Shown here: piece by piece, positions 32,136 through 40,354 of the stretch
Layout: every line of letters begins with the position of its first letter
How positions within the stretch are numbered: position 1 is the first letter of the stretch
NCBI GenBank assembly: GCA_002368665.1
Contig: DFEK01000005.1
Coordinates: 116,868 to 180,867, forward strand
Source of the DNA: Lachnospiraceae bacterium UBA3804
GTDB taxonomy: Bacteria > Bacillota > Clostridia > Lachnospirales > Lachnospiraceae
Direction of reading: 5' to 3'
Length of the DNA stretch: 64,000 bases
Program-made: the position numbers and the translations under genes
Notes under the pieces: model-generated
Told to the model about the DNA's origin: nothing
The model's input: only the letters and a program-made list of their open reading frames with translations
The model's database searches: none

Positions 32136-35060
32136 ATGGCAAAGAAGAAAACAGTAGAAACCAATCCACTCGCAATGCACCCGGAAGAGGTAAAGATGCT
32201 TCCCAAAGGGGAACTGATCCGTATCCGCGGCGCGAAAGAAAACAATCTGAAAGACCTGGATGTCAATATCCCGCGTAACCGTCTGGTTGTCTTTACCGGT
32301 CTGTCCGGTTCGGGCAAATCCTCCCTTGCGTTTGATACAATCTACGCAGAGGGCCAGAGAAGATACATGGAGTCCTTATCTTCCTACGCAAGACAGTTCT
32401 TAGGACAGATGGAGAAGCCGGATGTGGAACGCATCGACGGCCTCTCTCCGGCAATCAGTATCGATCAGAAGTCGACGAACCGTAACCCCCGTTCCACGGT
32501 GGGAACCGTGACGGAGATTTATGATTATTTCCGTCTTTTATATGCCCGTATCGGTGTACCGCACTGCCCGAAATGCGGCAAAGAGATCCGCAGACAGTCG
32601 GTGGATGAGATGGCGGACCAAATCATGCAGCTTGAGCAGGGAACCAAGATTCAGCTGCTTGCTCCCGTTGTGCGCGGAAAGAAGGGTGAACATGCCAAGG
32701 TTTTGGAGCGCGCCGGAAAGAACGGATATGTCCGTGCAAGAATTGACGGGAACATGTACGAACTGACCGAAGAGATTAAGCTGGATAAAAATATCAAGCA
32801 TAACATTGACATTGTAGTGGACCGACTTGTGGTCAAGCCGGAGATTTTAATGCGTCTTTCCGCATCCATCGAAAACGTGCTGGACATTGCGGAAGGTTTG
32901 ATGACCGTTGATGTCATCGGCAAAGAGGAACTGCATTTTTCGAGAAGTTTCTCCTGCCCGGACTGCGGGGTATCCATCGATGAGATTGAGCCAAGAAGCT
33001 TTTCTTTCAACAATCCCTTCGGAGCCTGCCCGGTCTGCGCCGGTATCGGCTACAGCATGGAGTTTTCTCCGGAACTGATGATCCCGGACGAGTCCCTTTC
33101 CCTAAGCGAGGGAGCCATTCAGGCGCCCGGCTGGGCATCCAGTAAGGACAAGGGAAGTTTTACCCATGCACTTTTGGAGGCCATGGCGAAGCATTTTAAG
33201 TTTTCTTTGGATGAGCCGTTTGAGAAGCTGCCGAAGAAGATCAGAGAGATTTTAATCTACGGAACCACGGAAAGCGTGGACGTACATTATGTCGGACAGC
33301 GCGGAAGAGGCGTTTATCCGACGGTATTCGAAGGACTGATCCAGAACGAGGAAAGACGGTATCGCGAGACCTTCTCCGAGACCATGAAGCAGGAGTATGA
33401 GAAATACATGAACATCATGCCCTGTACGGCCTGCGGCGGACAGCGTCTGAAAGAAACCTCGCTTGCCGTTACGATCAACGGAAAGAATATCTACGAGATC
33501 ACAACCCTTTCCGTAGGCGATCTGCAGGACTATCTTCTTGGTCTGAAACTCTCCGAGCGCGAGAAACTGATCGGCGAAAGAGTTTTAAAAGAGATTATCG
33601 CAAGAGTCGGATTCTTAAAGGAAGTGGGTCTTGAATATTTAACCCTGGCGCGTGCGACGGGTTCCCTCTCCGGCGGGGAGGCGCAGAGAATCCGGCTGGC
33701 AACCCAGATCGGTTCCGGCCTTGTGGGCGTATGCTATATTCTGGATGAGCCCAGTATCGGTCTTCACCAGCGTGATAATGATAAACTGTTAAATGCGCTG
33801 AAGAATTTAAGGGACCTCGGAAATACCCTGATCGTGGTTGAGCACGACGAGGATACGATGTATGCGGCGGATTATATCGTGGACATCGGCCCCGGCGCCG
33901 GTTCCGAAGGCGGTATGGTGACGGCTCTCGGTACGGCGGAGGATATCATGAAGGTGCCAGAGTCCGTGACGGGACAGTATTTAAGCGGAAAGCAGTTTAT
34001 TCCGATCCCGGCAGTCCGTAGAAAGCCGGTTGATTTCCTGGAGATCAAGGGTGCATGCGAGAATAACCTAAAGAATATCGATGTTAAAGTGCCGCTTGGC
34101 ATTTTTACCTGCGTAACCGGTGTATCCGGCTCCGGAAAAAGCTCTCTGATCAACGAGATTTTATATAAAACACTTGCCAAGAAGTTAAACCGGGCCGTAA
34201 CCATTCCCGGAAAGCATAAAAGCATCAGAGGTGTCGAGAAACTCGATAAGGTCATCAATATCGACCAGTCACCCATCGGAAGGACACCCAGATCCAACCC
34301 GGCAACCTATACGGGCGTATTTGACATGATCCGCGATCTGTTCGCGAATACCTCCGATGCCAAGGCAAAGGGCTTTATGAAGGGACGCTTCAGTTTCAAT
34401 GTAAAGGGCGGCCGCTGCGAAGCGTGCCAGGGCGACGGTATCATCAAGATCGAAATGCACTTCCTGCCGGATGTGTATGTTCCATGCGAGGTCTGCGGCG
34501 GAAAGCGCTACAACAGGGAAACCCTGGATGTACACTACAAAGGAAAAACGATTTCGGATGTCTTAAACATGACGGTGGAAGAGGCACTGCCTTTCTTTGA
34601 AAACGTACCGTCCATCCGGAATAAGATCCAGACCCTTTATGATGTCGGACTTTCTTACATCAAACTCGGCCAGCCGTCCACAACACTTTCCGGAGGCGAG
34701 GCGCAAAGGATCAAGCTTGCAACGGAGTTATCCAGACGCAGTACGGGAAAGACGATTTATATCCTTGACGAGCCGACGACAGGTCTTCATTTTGCCGATG
34801 TGCATAAACTGGTGGAGATTCTGCAGCGCTTAACCGAAGGCGGCAATACGGTCGTGGTGATTGAACATAACCTTGATGTTATTAAGACCGCGGATTATAT
34901 TATCGATATGGGCCCGGAAGGCGGAGACAAGGGCGGAACCGTCATCGCGTGCGGAACACCCGAAGAGGTGGCCAAGAAGAAAGAATCCTATACGGGATAT
35001 TACATTAAGAAAATGATCGAGCGTGATAAGCAAAGAAGTTCCTTGACGAAGAAAAAATAG
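32136..35060 (+). CDS. uvrA: Excinuclease ABC subunit UvrA
   Basis: A 974-residue dimeric ABC ATPase that locates DNA lesions and loads UvrB. It has two nucleotide-binding halves: Walker A GLSGSGKSSLAFDT near residue 57 and GVSGSGKSSL near 661, with signatures SLSGGEAQRIRLA and TLSGGEAQRIKLA. Zinc modules include CPKC, CPDC with CPVCAG, CTACGG, and CEACQGDG with CEVCGG. Length and order are those of the family. It forms a uvrBA operon, and uvrC is not in the window. Confidence 0.97.
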   Translation: MAKKKTVETNPLAMHPEEVKMLPKGELIRIRGAKENNLKDLDVNIPRNRLVVFTGLSGSGKSSLAFDTIYAEGQRRYMESLSSYARQFLGQMEKPDVERIDGLSPAISIDQKSTNRNPRSTVGTVTEIYDYFRLLYARIGVPHCPKCGKEIRRQSVDEMADQIMQLEQGTKIQLLAPVVRGKKGEHAKVLERAGKNGYVRARIDGNMYELTEEIKLDKNIKHNIDIVVDRLVVKPEILMRLSASIENVLDIAEGLMTVDVIGKEELHFSRSFSCPDCGVSIDEIEPRSFSFNNPFGACPVCAGIGYSMEFSPELMIPDESLSLSEGAIQAPGWASSKDKGSFTHALLEAMAKHFKFSLDEPFEKLPKKIREILIYGTTESVDVHYVGQRGRGVYPTVFEGLIQNEERRYRETFSETMKQEYEKYMNIMPCTACGGQRLKETSLAVTINGKNIYEITTLSVGDLQDYLLGLKLSEREKLIGERVLKEIIARVGFLKEVGLEYLTLARATGSLSGGEAQRIRLATQIGSGLVGVCYILDEPSIGLHQRDNDKLLNALKNLRDLGNTLIVVEHDEDTMYAADYIVDIGPGAGSEGGMVTALGTAEDIMKVPESVTGQYLSGKQFIPIPAVRRKPVDFLEIKGACENNLKNIDVKVPLGIFTCVTGVSGSGKSSLINEILYKTLAKKLNRAVTIPGKHKSIRGVEKLDKVINIDQSPIGRTPRSNPATYTGVFDMIRDLFANTSDAKAKGFMKGRFSFNVKGGRCEACQGDGIIKIEMHFLPDVYVPCEVCGGKRYNRETLDVHYKGKTISDVLNMTVEEALPFFENVPSIRNKIQTLYDVGLSYIKLGQPSTTLSGGEAQRIKLATELSRRSTGKTIYILDEPTTGLHFADVHKLVEILQRLTEGGNTVVVIEHNLDVIKTADYIIDMGPEGGDKGGTVIACGTPEEVAKKKESYTGYYIKKMIERDKQRSSLTKKK

Positions 35061-35071
35061 GGTATTACAAT
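35043..35071 (+). promoter_or_regulatory. Promoter inside the uvrA 3' end for the next gene
   Basis: TTGACG (35043-35048), 17 nt, TACAAT (35066-35071). It overlaps the last codons and stop of uvrA and would drive the 35116 gene independently of the SOS operon. Confidence 0.72.
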
Positions 35072-35115
35072 AGCAAAGGCAAGTGTGCCGAAAAGGGGAA
35101 ATAAAGGAGTATAAG

Positions 35116-35769
35116 ATGGAACCGAATTTAACAGTGTATTTTAATACCGTGAACAATGGAGTTGCCCTGGTAATCCGAGTTGTATCCACAGGCGAAAAGA
35201 GAGTATTAAGCAACGGAGAAGCAACGCAGTTTACGTTGCCTGCAGGCTCTCAGACACTGATTCTCAAAATCGGTAAAAAGAATTATTCCAGAAATGTACT
35301 GATCTTCCCCGGACAGAACGTAAATGTATTCTGTGCTTTTGACGGAAGAGGAAGAATCAATGTGGAGAATCCGTACGGAAACGGCACTCCGCAGTTTGCA
35401 CAGGCCGGATTTAACGGCGTTCCCTCCGCAGGTGTACCCATGACTCCCGGATTTGCACAGCCGATGCAGGCAGGTGCTCCGATGCCGGCAAACTTTGTAA
35501 TGGATAATGCTTCCGCACCCGTTGCCGGTTTTGCAATGAAGAGCGCTAAAGAAGCAAAGGCGAAGCCGTTCTCTCCGATGGCAATCGTCGGATTTATTCT
35601 GTCCTTCTTTGTATTTACATCTCCGCTTGCCGTAATACTGGGAATACTGGATTTAATCCTTCTTCGTAAGAAATTCCGCGGACACGGTTTGGCAGTTGCG
35701 GGTATCGTAATCGGTGCCGGTTTAAGTATCATACTGTTTATCCTGATATCGGAAGGGGCTTTGTATTAG
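35116..35769 (+). CDS. DUF4190-like membrane protein with beta-rich N-terminus
   Basis: A 217-residue protein. Residues 1-85 form a beta-rich region (LVIRVVSTGEKRVLSNGE... LILKIGKKNYSRNVLIFPGQNVNVFCAF). A Pro/Ala/Met-rich linker follows (residues ~95-145). The C-terminal pair of hydrophobic helices in a DUF4190-like arrangement reads SPMAIVGFILSFFVFTSPLAVILGILDLILLRKKFRGHGLAVAGIVIG. Function is unknown. The ATG at 35116 is preferred to 35083 because AAAGGAG lies ~8 nt before it. It has its own promoter and a strong terminator, so it is monocistronic. Confidence 0.72.
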   Translation: MEPNLTVYFNTVNNGVALVIRVVSTGEKRVLSNGEATQFTLPAGSQTLILKIGKKNYSRNVLIFPGQNVNVFCAFDGRGRINVENPYGNGTPQFAQAGFNGVPSAGVPMTPGFAQPMQAGAPMPANFVMDNASAPVAGFAMKSAKEAKAKPFSPMAIVGFILSFFVFTSPLAVILGILDLILLRKKFRGHGLAVAGIVIGAGLSIILFILISEGALY

Positions 35770-35790
35770 TCCTTTACTGACGCTTATGCG

Positions 35791-35821
35791 GCGCGTCCCG
35801 ATTTCGGGACGCGCTTTTTTT
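35791..35821 (+). terminator. Intrinsic terminator after the DUF4190-like gene
   Basis: GCGCGTCCCGA pairs with TCGGGACGCGC and is followed by seven T. Confidence 0.95.
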
Positions 35822-35890
35822 GCGCGATACGGCTGTCAAGTGTGCACCTCTCCCTGCTCGAGTGGTTAAAAGGTAATTTAAAGGTAGAAA

Positions 35891-37240
35891 ATGAGAGAAA
35901 AAATAAAAGATAAAAAATATTATATTAAAAGAATTCTGGCCATCGCGATTCCGATCATGCTCTCAAGCTTAATCTCGGAGTTGCAGATGGTAATTGACCG
36001 TGCTTTCATCGGGAAGCTTTCGTTGGACAGCGTGAGTGCGGTCGGAAATGCGGGAACACCGATGTGGACGACGATGAATGTTATTTTTTCGTTTACGACC
36101 GGTGCCACAATCATGGTAAGCCAGGCGTACGGAGCCAAAGAAATCGATAAGGCGAAGAAAATCCTGGCATCGCTTTTTAAGTACAATAATGTCATTGCGA
36201 TTCTGATGTTTTTATTCTGGCTGCTTTGTCCGCAGTTTGCATTCCGGATTACGCGTGTGGATGAGAGCATCATGGGAATGGCGGTTGATTATGCGAAATT
36301 TTACTCGCCGATTTTTATCTTAACCGGCTTCGGAGCTTCATTAAGCTGCATGCTGCAGGTAAGCCAGAAGACGAAGATTATGGTCTGGTACGGTCTGATC
36401 AGATCCCTGGCCAATGTGGCACTTGATTATGTTTTGATCTTCGGACATTTCGGACTGCCCGCCATGGGCGTAAAAGGTGCGGCGCTTGCAACGGTGATTG
36501 CGGAACTTCTGGGTACGGTGGTTATAACGGTTTATGTTTTGGCATCAAAGGAGCTTGAATTAAAGCCTTCCTTCGGACAGATCATCAAATCGGAGTTTAT
36601 GTCGTATCTTAGGACACTGAAATTCGGCGGCCCCGCTGCCATGGAGGAATTTGCCTGGAATCTCGGAAACCTTTATCTGATCATTATGATGAATGAGATT
36701 TCCAAGGAGGCGGCCGGCATTCATTCCATCGTATTCGGTGTGGAATTGATCGCCGTGGCGATCGTTTGTGCCATCGGTAATGCAACGCTGACGCTCTCCG
36801 GATACGAAAAGGGTAGGGACAATATACGCGGAGTCTGGGATGTTACCCTAAGCTCCCTGATCCTCTGCGGAGCGATAGCGGCATTTAACCTTTTGCTCTT
36901 TGTGCTCTTCCCTGTGCCGATCCTGGATTTCTTTACCGATGACATGTCCGTGCTTACACTGGCTCCTTTATACCTTTTGATCGTCGGAATCGACCTCTTT
37001 CCCAAGAGCGGAAACATTATTATCGGGTCCGGTATCAAGGGCTACGGCGAGCCGACCTGGATGCTGTTAACACAGCTCTTCGGTACGGTCTTTGTGGTAG
37101 CGGCTAGTTCCGTCATGGTTTTGGTCTTCCATTGGGGAATCGTTGAGATCTTTGTGATGGTAGTTATGGATGAAACATTGCGCGTAATCATAAACTATTG
37201 GAAACTCTGCAGGATACGCAAACAAAACGTTATGGTATAA
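35891..37240 (+). CDS. MATE-family efflux transporter
   Basis: A 449-residue protein with twelve predicted helices in two repeats. It begins with the MATE-type ILAIAIPIMLSSLISELQMVIDRAFIGKLSLDSVSAVGNAGTP and has the family loop FTTGATIMVSQAYGAKE. MATE proteins export organic cations or drugs using Na+ or H+ gradients. The substrate here is unknown. TAAAGGT is a weak ribosome binding site. It is followed 21 nt later by the SGNH hydrolase gene. Confidence 0.92.
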   Translation: MREKIKDKKYYIKRILAIAIPIMLSSLISELQMVIDRAFIGKLSLDSVSAVGNAGTPMWTTMNVIFSFTTGATIMVSQAYGAKEIDKAKKILASLFKYNNVIAILMFLFWLLCPQFAFRITRVDESIMGMAVDYAKFYSPIFILTGFGASLSCMLQVSQKTKIMVWYGLIRSLANVALDYVLIFGHFGLPAMGVKGAALATVIAELLGTVVITVYVLASKELELKPSFGQIIKSEFMSYLRTLKFGGPAAMEEFAWNLGNLYLIIMMNEISKEAAGIHSIVFGVELIAVAIVCAIGNATLTLSGYEKGRDNIRGVWDVTLSSLILCGAIAAFNLLLFVLFPVPILDFFTDDMSVLTLAPLYLLIVGIDLFPKSGNIIIGSGIKGYGEPTWMLLTQLFGTVFVVAASSVMVLVFHWGIVEIFVMVVMDETLRVIINYWKLCRIRKQNVMV

Positions 37241-37261
37241 TGGTTCCAAAGAGGGCAAAAC

Positions 37262-38218
37262 ATGTTTTTTTCGAATGAAGAATTAAAGAAATTCTATAAA
37301 GGTGCTTATTCGTTCCTGGAAAAGGACGGATGGCTGCAGGCATTCCAGTATACCGAAGCGCAGATGGAGTATTTTAAGAAGGTGGAGCCATACTGGTATG
37401 AGCGAAGCTTCGCCTCAACTGCCAAAACCATCGAGGCGGTAACGAGAGCACGCGTTCTTTCCCTGGATTATAAAATCATCTGGCAGGGGTCGTTTGATTC
37501 CTTTGAACTCTGGGCAGACGGAAAGGAAGTACAAGTATACCGCATAGAGGATCTGCCGGCGGAAGGGACATTGCGGTTTCGCTTACCGGAAGCGGACAGT
37601 AAGAGGAGAATTATGATCTATCTGCCCGTGGATGCGACGGTTTTAATCCGGAATCTTTCTTCCGATGAGGAACTGATTCCCTTAAAGACAAGAAAAAAGG
37701 TTCTCTGGCTCGGTGATTCCATTACACAGGGGTTCGGTCCGCTTCGCTCGGCATATACCTATGTCAGTGTGGCGAACAGGATCCTTGATTTCGATATCAT
37801 CAACCAGGGCATCGGCGGATATATCTACGATAAGGGATCGATTCTTCCGATGGAAGGATACCGGCCCGATGAGATTATGATAGCTCTCGGTACCAACCAG
37901 TATATGACCAAAGATCTGCGTCCGGTGCGGGAGTTTTACGAAAGGATCAAAGAAGTGTACGGAAGCGAAATTCCGATCACGGCGATCTCACCGATCTGGC
38001 GCGGAGATTACTACGATAACGCTCAGAGAGAGGACTTCTTATCCTACTGCGAAGGCATTAAGGAGATCATCAAAGGCTATCCGAACATCCGCTTGATTGA
38101 CGGATTCGATCTTGTGGAACACGATTCAAAGTACTATGTCGATGACCTGCATCCGAATCTTGCGGGCGCCGAAATGTACGGTCAAAGACTGGCGGAGGCT
38201 ATTTTAAAGAGAAACTAA
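37262..38218 (+). CDS. SGNH/GDSL-family hydrolase (carbohydrate esterase-like)
   Basis: A 318-residue protein. The N-terminal ~140 residues are a beta-sandwich-like domain of the CE2 N-terminal sort (ERSFASTAKTIEAVTRARVLSLDYKIIWQG). The SGNH domain follows, with block I LGDSITQGFG (Ser near residue 154), block II GIGGYIYDKG, block III ALGTNQY and block V DDLHPN with the Asp-His pair. No signal peptide is visible, so it probably acts in the cytoplasm on an acylated sugar or similar ester. It is probably cotranscribed with the MATE gene and the Gfo/Idh gene that starts 13 nt downstream. Confidence 0.88.
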   Translation: MFFSNEELKKFYKGAYSFLEKDGWLQAFQYTEAQMEYFKKVEPYWYERSFASTAKTIEAVTRARVLSLDYKIIWQGSFDSFELWADGKEVQVYRIEDLPAEGTLRFRLPEADSKRRIMIYLPVDATVLIRNLSSDEELIPLKTRKKVLWLGDSITQGFGPLRSAYTYVSVANRILDFDIINQGIGGYIYDKGSILPMEGYRPDEIMIALGTNQYMTKDLRPVREFYERIKEVYGSEIPITAISPIWRGDYYDNAQREDFLSYCEGIKEIIKGYPNIRLIDGFDLVEHDSKYYVDDLHPNLAGAEMYGQRLAEAILKRN

Positions 38219-38231
38219 CGGGGGATTACCG

Positions 38232-39200
38232 ATGGGTAAAACGGTAAAATGGGGCGTACTCGGTACAGCCAATATTGCGAAGTGGTGCACGATTCCGGGA
38301 ATGCAGGAAGCGAACAACTGCGAATTGTATGCAATTGCGGGCAGAAGTCTTGAAAAGGCTGAATTATTCAAAGAACAGTACGGCTTTGAGAAAGCCTACG
38401 GAAGTTATGACGAACTGATCGAAGACGGTGAAGTGCAGGCACTTTACGTTCCGCTTCCGAATCATCTGCATCTGCCGTGGGTTACGAAAGCACTGAAGGC
38501 AGGCAAACATGTCCTTTGCGAGAAACCGCTTGCCATCAACGCATCCGAAGCCGAAGAGATGTTTCGGGTTGCGAAGGAAAACGGCGTTTATCTGATGGAA
38601 GCATATGCATATCTGCACAGTCCCTATGTGGCAAGCCTGAAAGAAGATATTCAAAGCGGTATCTTAGGGGAAATCGAATATATCGAATCCGCCTTCATCG
38701 GACAGGAGTTTACGGAGGATTTCCGTCTTCACAGAGCATACGGCGGCGGAGCCATCTACGATCTTGGAGTATACAGCTCCTCGATGATCTTATCCTTGGT
38801 GGATTCCGATGTGACTTTTGCCAAGGCTGTTTATGAGATGGGCGGAGAAGATGTGGATATCCACAGCGCCTGCATCATGCGCTTTGCAAACGGGGTAAGA
38901 GCATCCTTTAATGCGGGATTTTTATTTAAAGCAGGCTCCAACGCAAGATTTGACCGCCTTTTTATCCACGGAAGCAAGGCAGATATCCGTTCGGAGGTCG
39001 AGTATAATCAGGCCGGTGATTTTTCCTACCGGATCATTACCAAAGAAGGCGAAATCGTGCGCAAAGGAAACGCCCCTTCGAACTACCGGCTTGAGGTAGA
39101 ACAGCTCGGCCGGTGTATTTTAGACGGGGAAAAACCCCTGATTACGCCTGAATTTTCGATTAAAAATGCCCGCCTTCTGGACCGTATTCTGCCGGATTGA
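38232..39200 (+). CDS. Gfo/Idh/MocA-family oxidoreductase
   Basis: A 322-residue NAD(P)-dependent dehydrogenase. The N-terminal Rossmann fold starts KWGVLGTANIAKWCTIPGM. The family motif CEKPLAIN, which places the catalytic-type lysine near residue 97, is followed by EAYAYLHSPYVASLKEDI and the C-terminal beta-sheet domain (GGGAIYDLGVYSSSM). Members oxidise or epimerise sugars and inositols. The substrate is not predictable here. The neighbouring esterase-like gene suggests a carbohydrate route (inference). A GGGGG-type site precedes the ATG. Confidence 0.9.
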   Translation: MGKTVKWGVLGTANIAKWCTIPGMQEANNCELYAIAGRSLEKAELFKEQYGFEKAYGSYDELIEDGEVQALYVPLPNHLHLPWVTKALKAGKHVLCEKPLAINASEAEEMFRVAKENGVYLMEAYAYLHSPYVASLKEDIQSGILGEIEYIESAFIGQEFTEDFRLHRAYGGGAIYDLGVYSSSMILSLVDSDVTFAKAVYEMGGEDVDIHSACIMRFANGVRASFNAGFLFKAGSNARFDRLFIHGSKADIRSEVEYNQAGDFSYRIITKEGEIVRKGNAPSNYRLEVEQLGRCILDGEKPLITPEFSIKNARLLDRILPD

Positions 39201-39229
39201 TTTTAATATAAATTTAGTTATTTTTTCCC

Positions 39230-39258
39230 TTGTATTATTTCCCTTCAGCGGTTAAAAT
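39230..39258 (+). promoter_or_regulatory. Promoter of mreB-like gene
   Basis: TTGTAT (39230-39235), 17 nt, TAAAAT (39253-39258). It gives a leader of about 75 nt before the ATG at 39341. Confidence 0.65.
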
Positions 39259-39340
39259 GTTAGTTACCGTTTTAGGGGTCAGTATTTTATATCCGCCCGG
39301 AAGGGCAGATTCGGAAATAGAAGTCAGAAAGAGGAATACA

Positions 39341-40336
39341 ATGCAATATACAGATATCGGAATCGATTTGGGCACCGCAAGTGTCCTTGTATATATCAGA
39401 GGCAAAGGGGTTGTTTTAAAAGAGCCCTCCGTTGTTGCCTACGACGTAGATACCAAGAAAATCAAAGCCATCGGCGAAGATGCAAGACTGATGCTCGGCC
39501 GTACACCCGGCAATATTGTAGCCGTAAGACCGCTTCGTAAGGGCGTTATTTCCAACTATACCGTAACCGAGAAAATGATGAAGTACTTCATCCAGAAGGC
39601 GATCGGCAAGAAAACCTTCCGTAAGCCCCGTATTTCGGTCTGCGTTCCTTCCCGTGTAACGGAAGTTGAGCGTAAGGCAGTTGAGGATGCTACCTATCAG
39701 GCTGGCGCAAGAGAGGTTTCCATCATCGAGGAGCCCATCGCAGCAGCCATCGGAGCAGGTATCGACATCGCAAAGCCCTGCGGAAACATGATAGTGGATA
39801 TCGGCGGCGGTACCACGGATATCGCAGTAATCTCCCTGGGCGGAACCGTAGTCAGCGATTCCCTTCCCATCGCAGGCGATGATTTCGACGAAGCAATCGT
39901 TCGTTACATGAAGAAAAACCATAACTTAATGATCGGTGAGCGTACGGCAGAAGACATTAAGATCAAGATCGGTGCGGCATACCGTCTGCCCGAGACCAAC
40001 TATATGGATGTCCGCGGATTGAATGTTTTAACCGGTCTTCCCAATTCCGTCAAGGTTTCTTCCGAGGAGATCGAGACCGCACTTCGCGAGACGACATCCA
40101 AGATCGTTGAAGCCATCCATGGTGTTTTGGAGCATACGCCTCCCGAACTTGCTGCGGATATCGCAGACCGAGGCATTGTCCTTACCGGTGGCGGAAGTAT
40201 GTTACGCGGACTTGAAGAACTCATTGAATCCCGTACCGGCATCAATACGATGACCGCCGAGGAACCCATGACCTGTGTGGCCATCGGAACCGGAAAGTAC
40301 GTGGAATTCCTGGCGGAAAATATTTCCGAGCCGTAA
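39341..40336 (+). CDS. MreB/Mbl-family rod-shape actin homologue
   Basis: A 331-residue bacterial actin that organises lateral wall synthesis. ATPase phosphate-loop segments are clear: GIDLGTASVLVYIRGKG at the N-terminus and VDIGGGTTDIAVISLGG near residue 148. ISVCVPSRVTEVERKAVEDA and LTGGGSMLRGLEELIE are typical of MreB. An upstream TTG-initiated frame from 39230 overlaps the promoter, and the ATG at 39341 has AGAGGAA before it. Genes mreC and mreD are not next to it, so it may be Mbl or an MreBH-like paralogue rather than the primary MreB. Confidence 0.9.
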   Translation: MQYTDIGIDLGTASVLVYIRGKGVVLKEPSVVAYDVDTKKIKAIGEDARLMLGRTPGNIVAVRPLRKGVISNYTVTEKMMKYFIQKAIGKKTFRKPRISVCVPSRVTEVERKAVEDATYQAGAREVSIIEEPIAAAIGAGIDIAKPCGNMIVDIGGGTTDIAVISLGGTVVSDSLPIAGDDFDEAIVRYMKKNHNLMIGERTAEDIKIKIGAAYRLPETNYMDVRGLNVLTGLPNSVKVSSEEIETALRETTSKIVEAIHGVLEHTPPELAADIADRGIVLTGGGSMLRGLEELIESRTGINTMTAEEPMTCVAIGTGKYVEFLAENISEP

Positions 40337-40354
40337 TCGGAATATCCTGTTATT

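Noticed and set aside
35851..35874. tRNA-like D-arm sequence (GCTCGAGTGGTTAAAAGG) before the MATE gene.
   Set aside because: No anticodon arm, T-arm or matching acceptor strand follows before the coding sequence starts at 35891.
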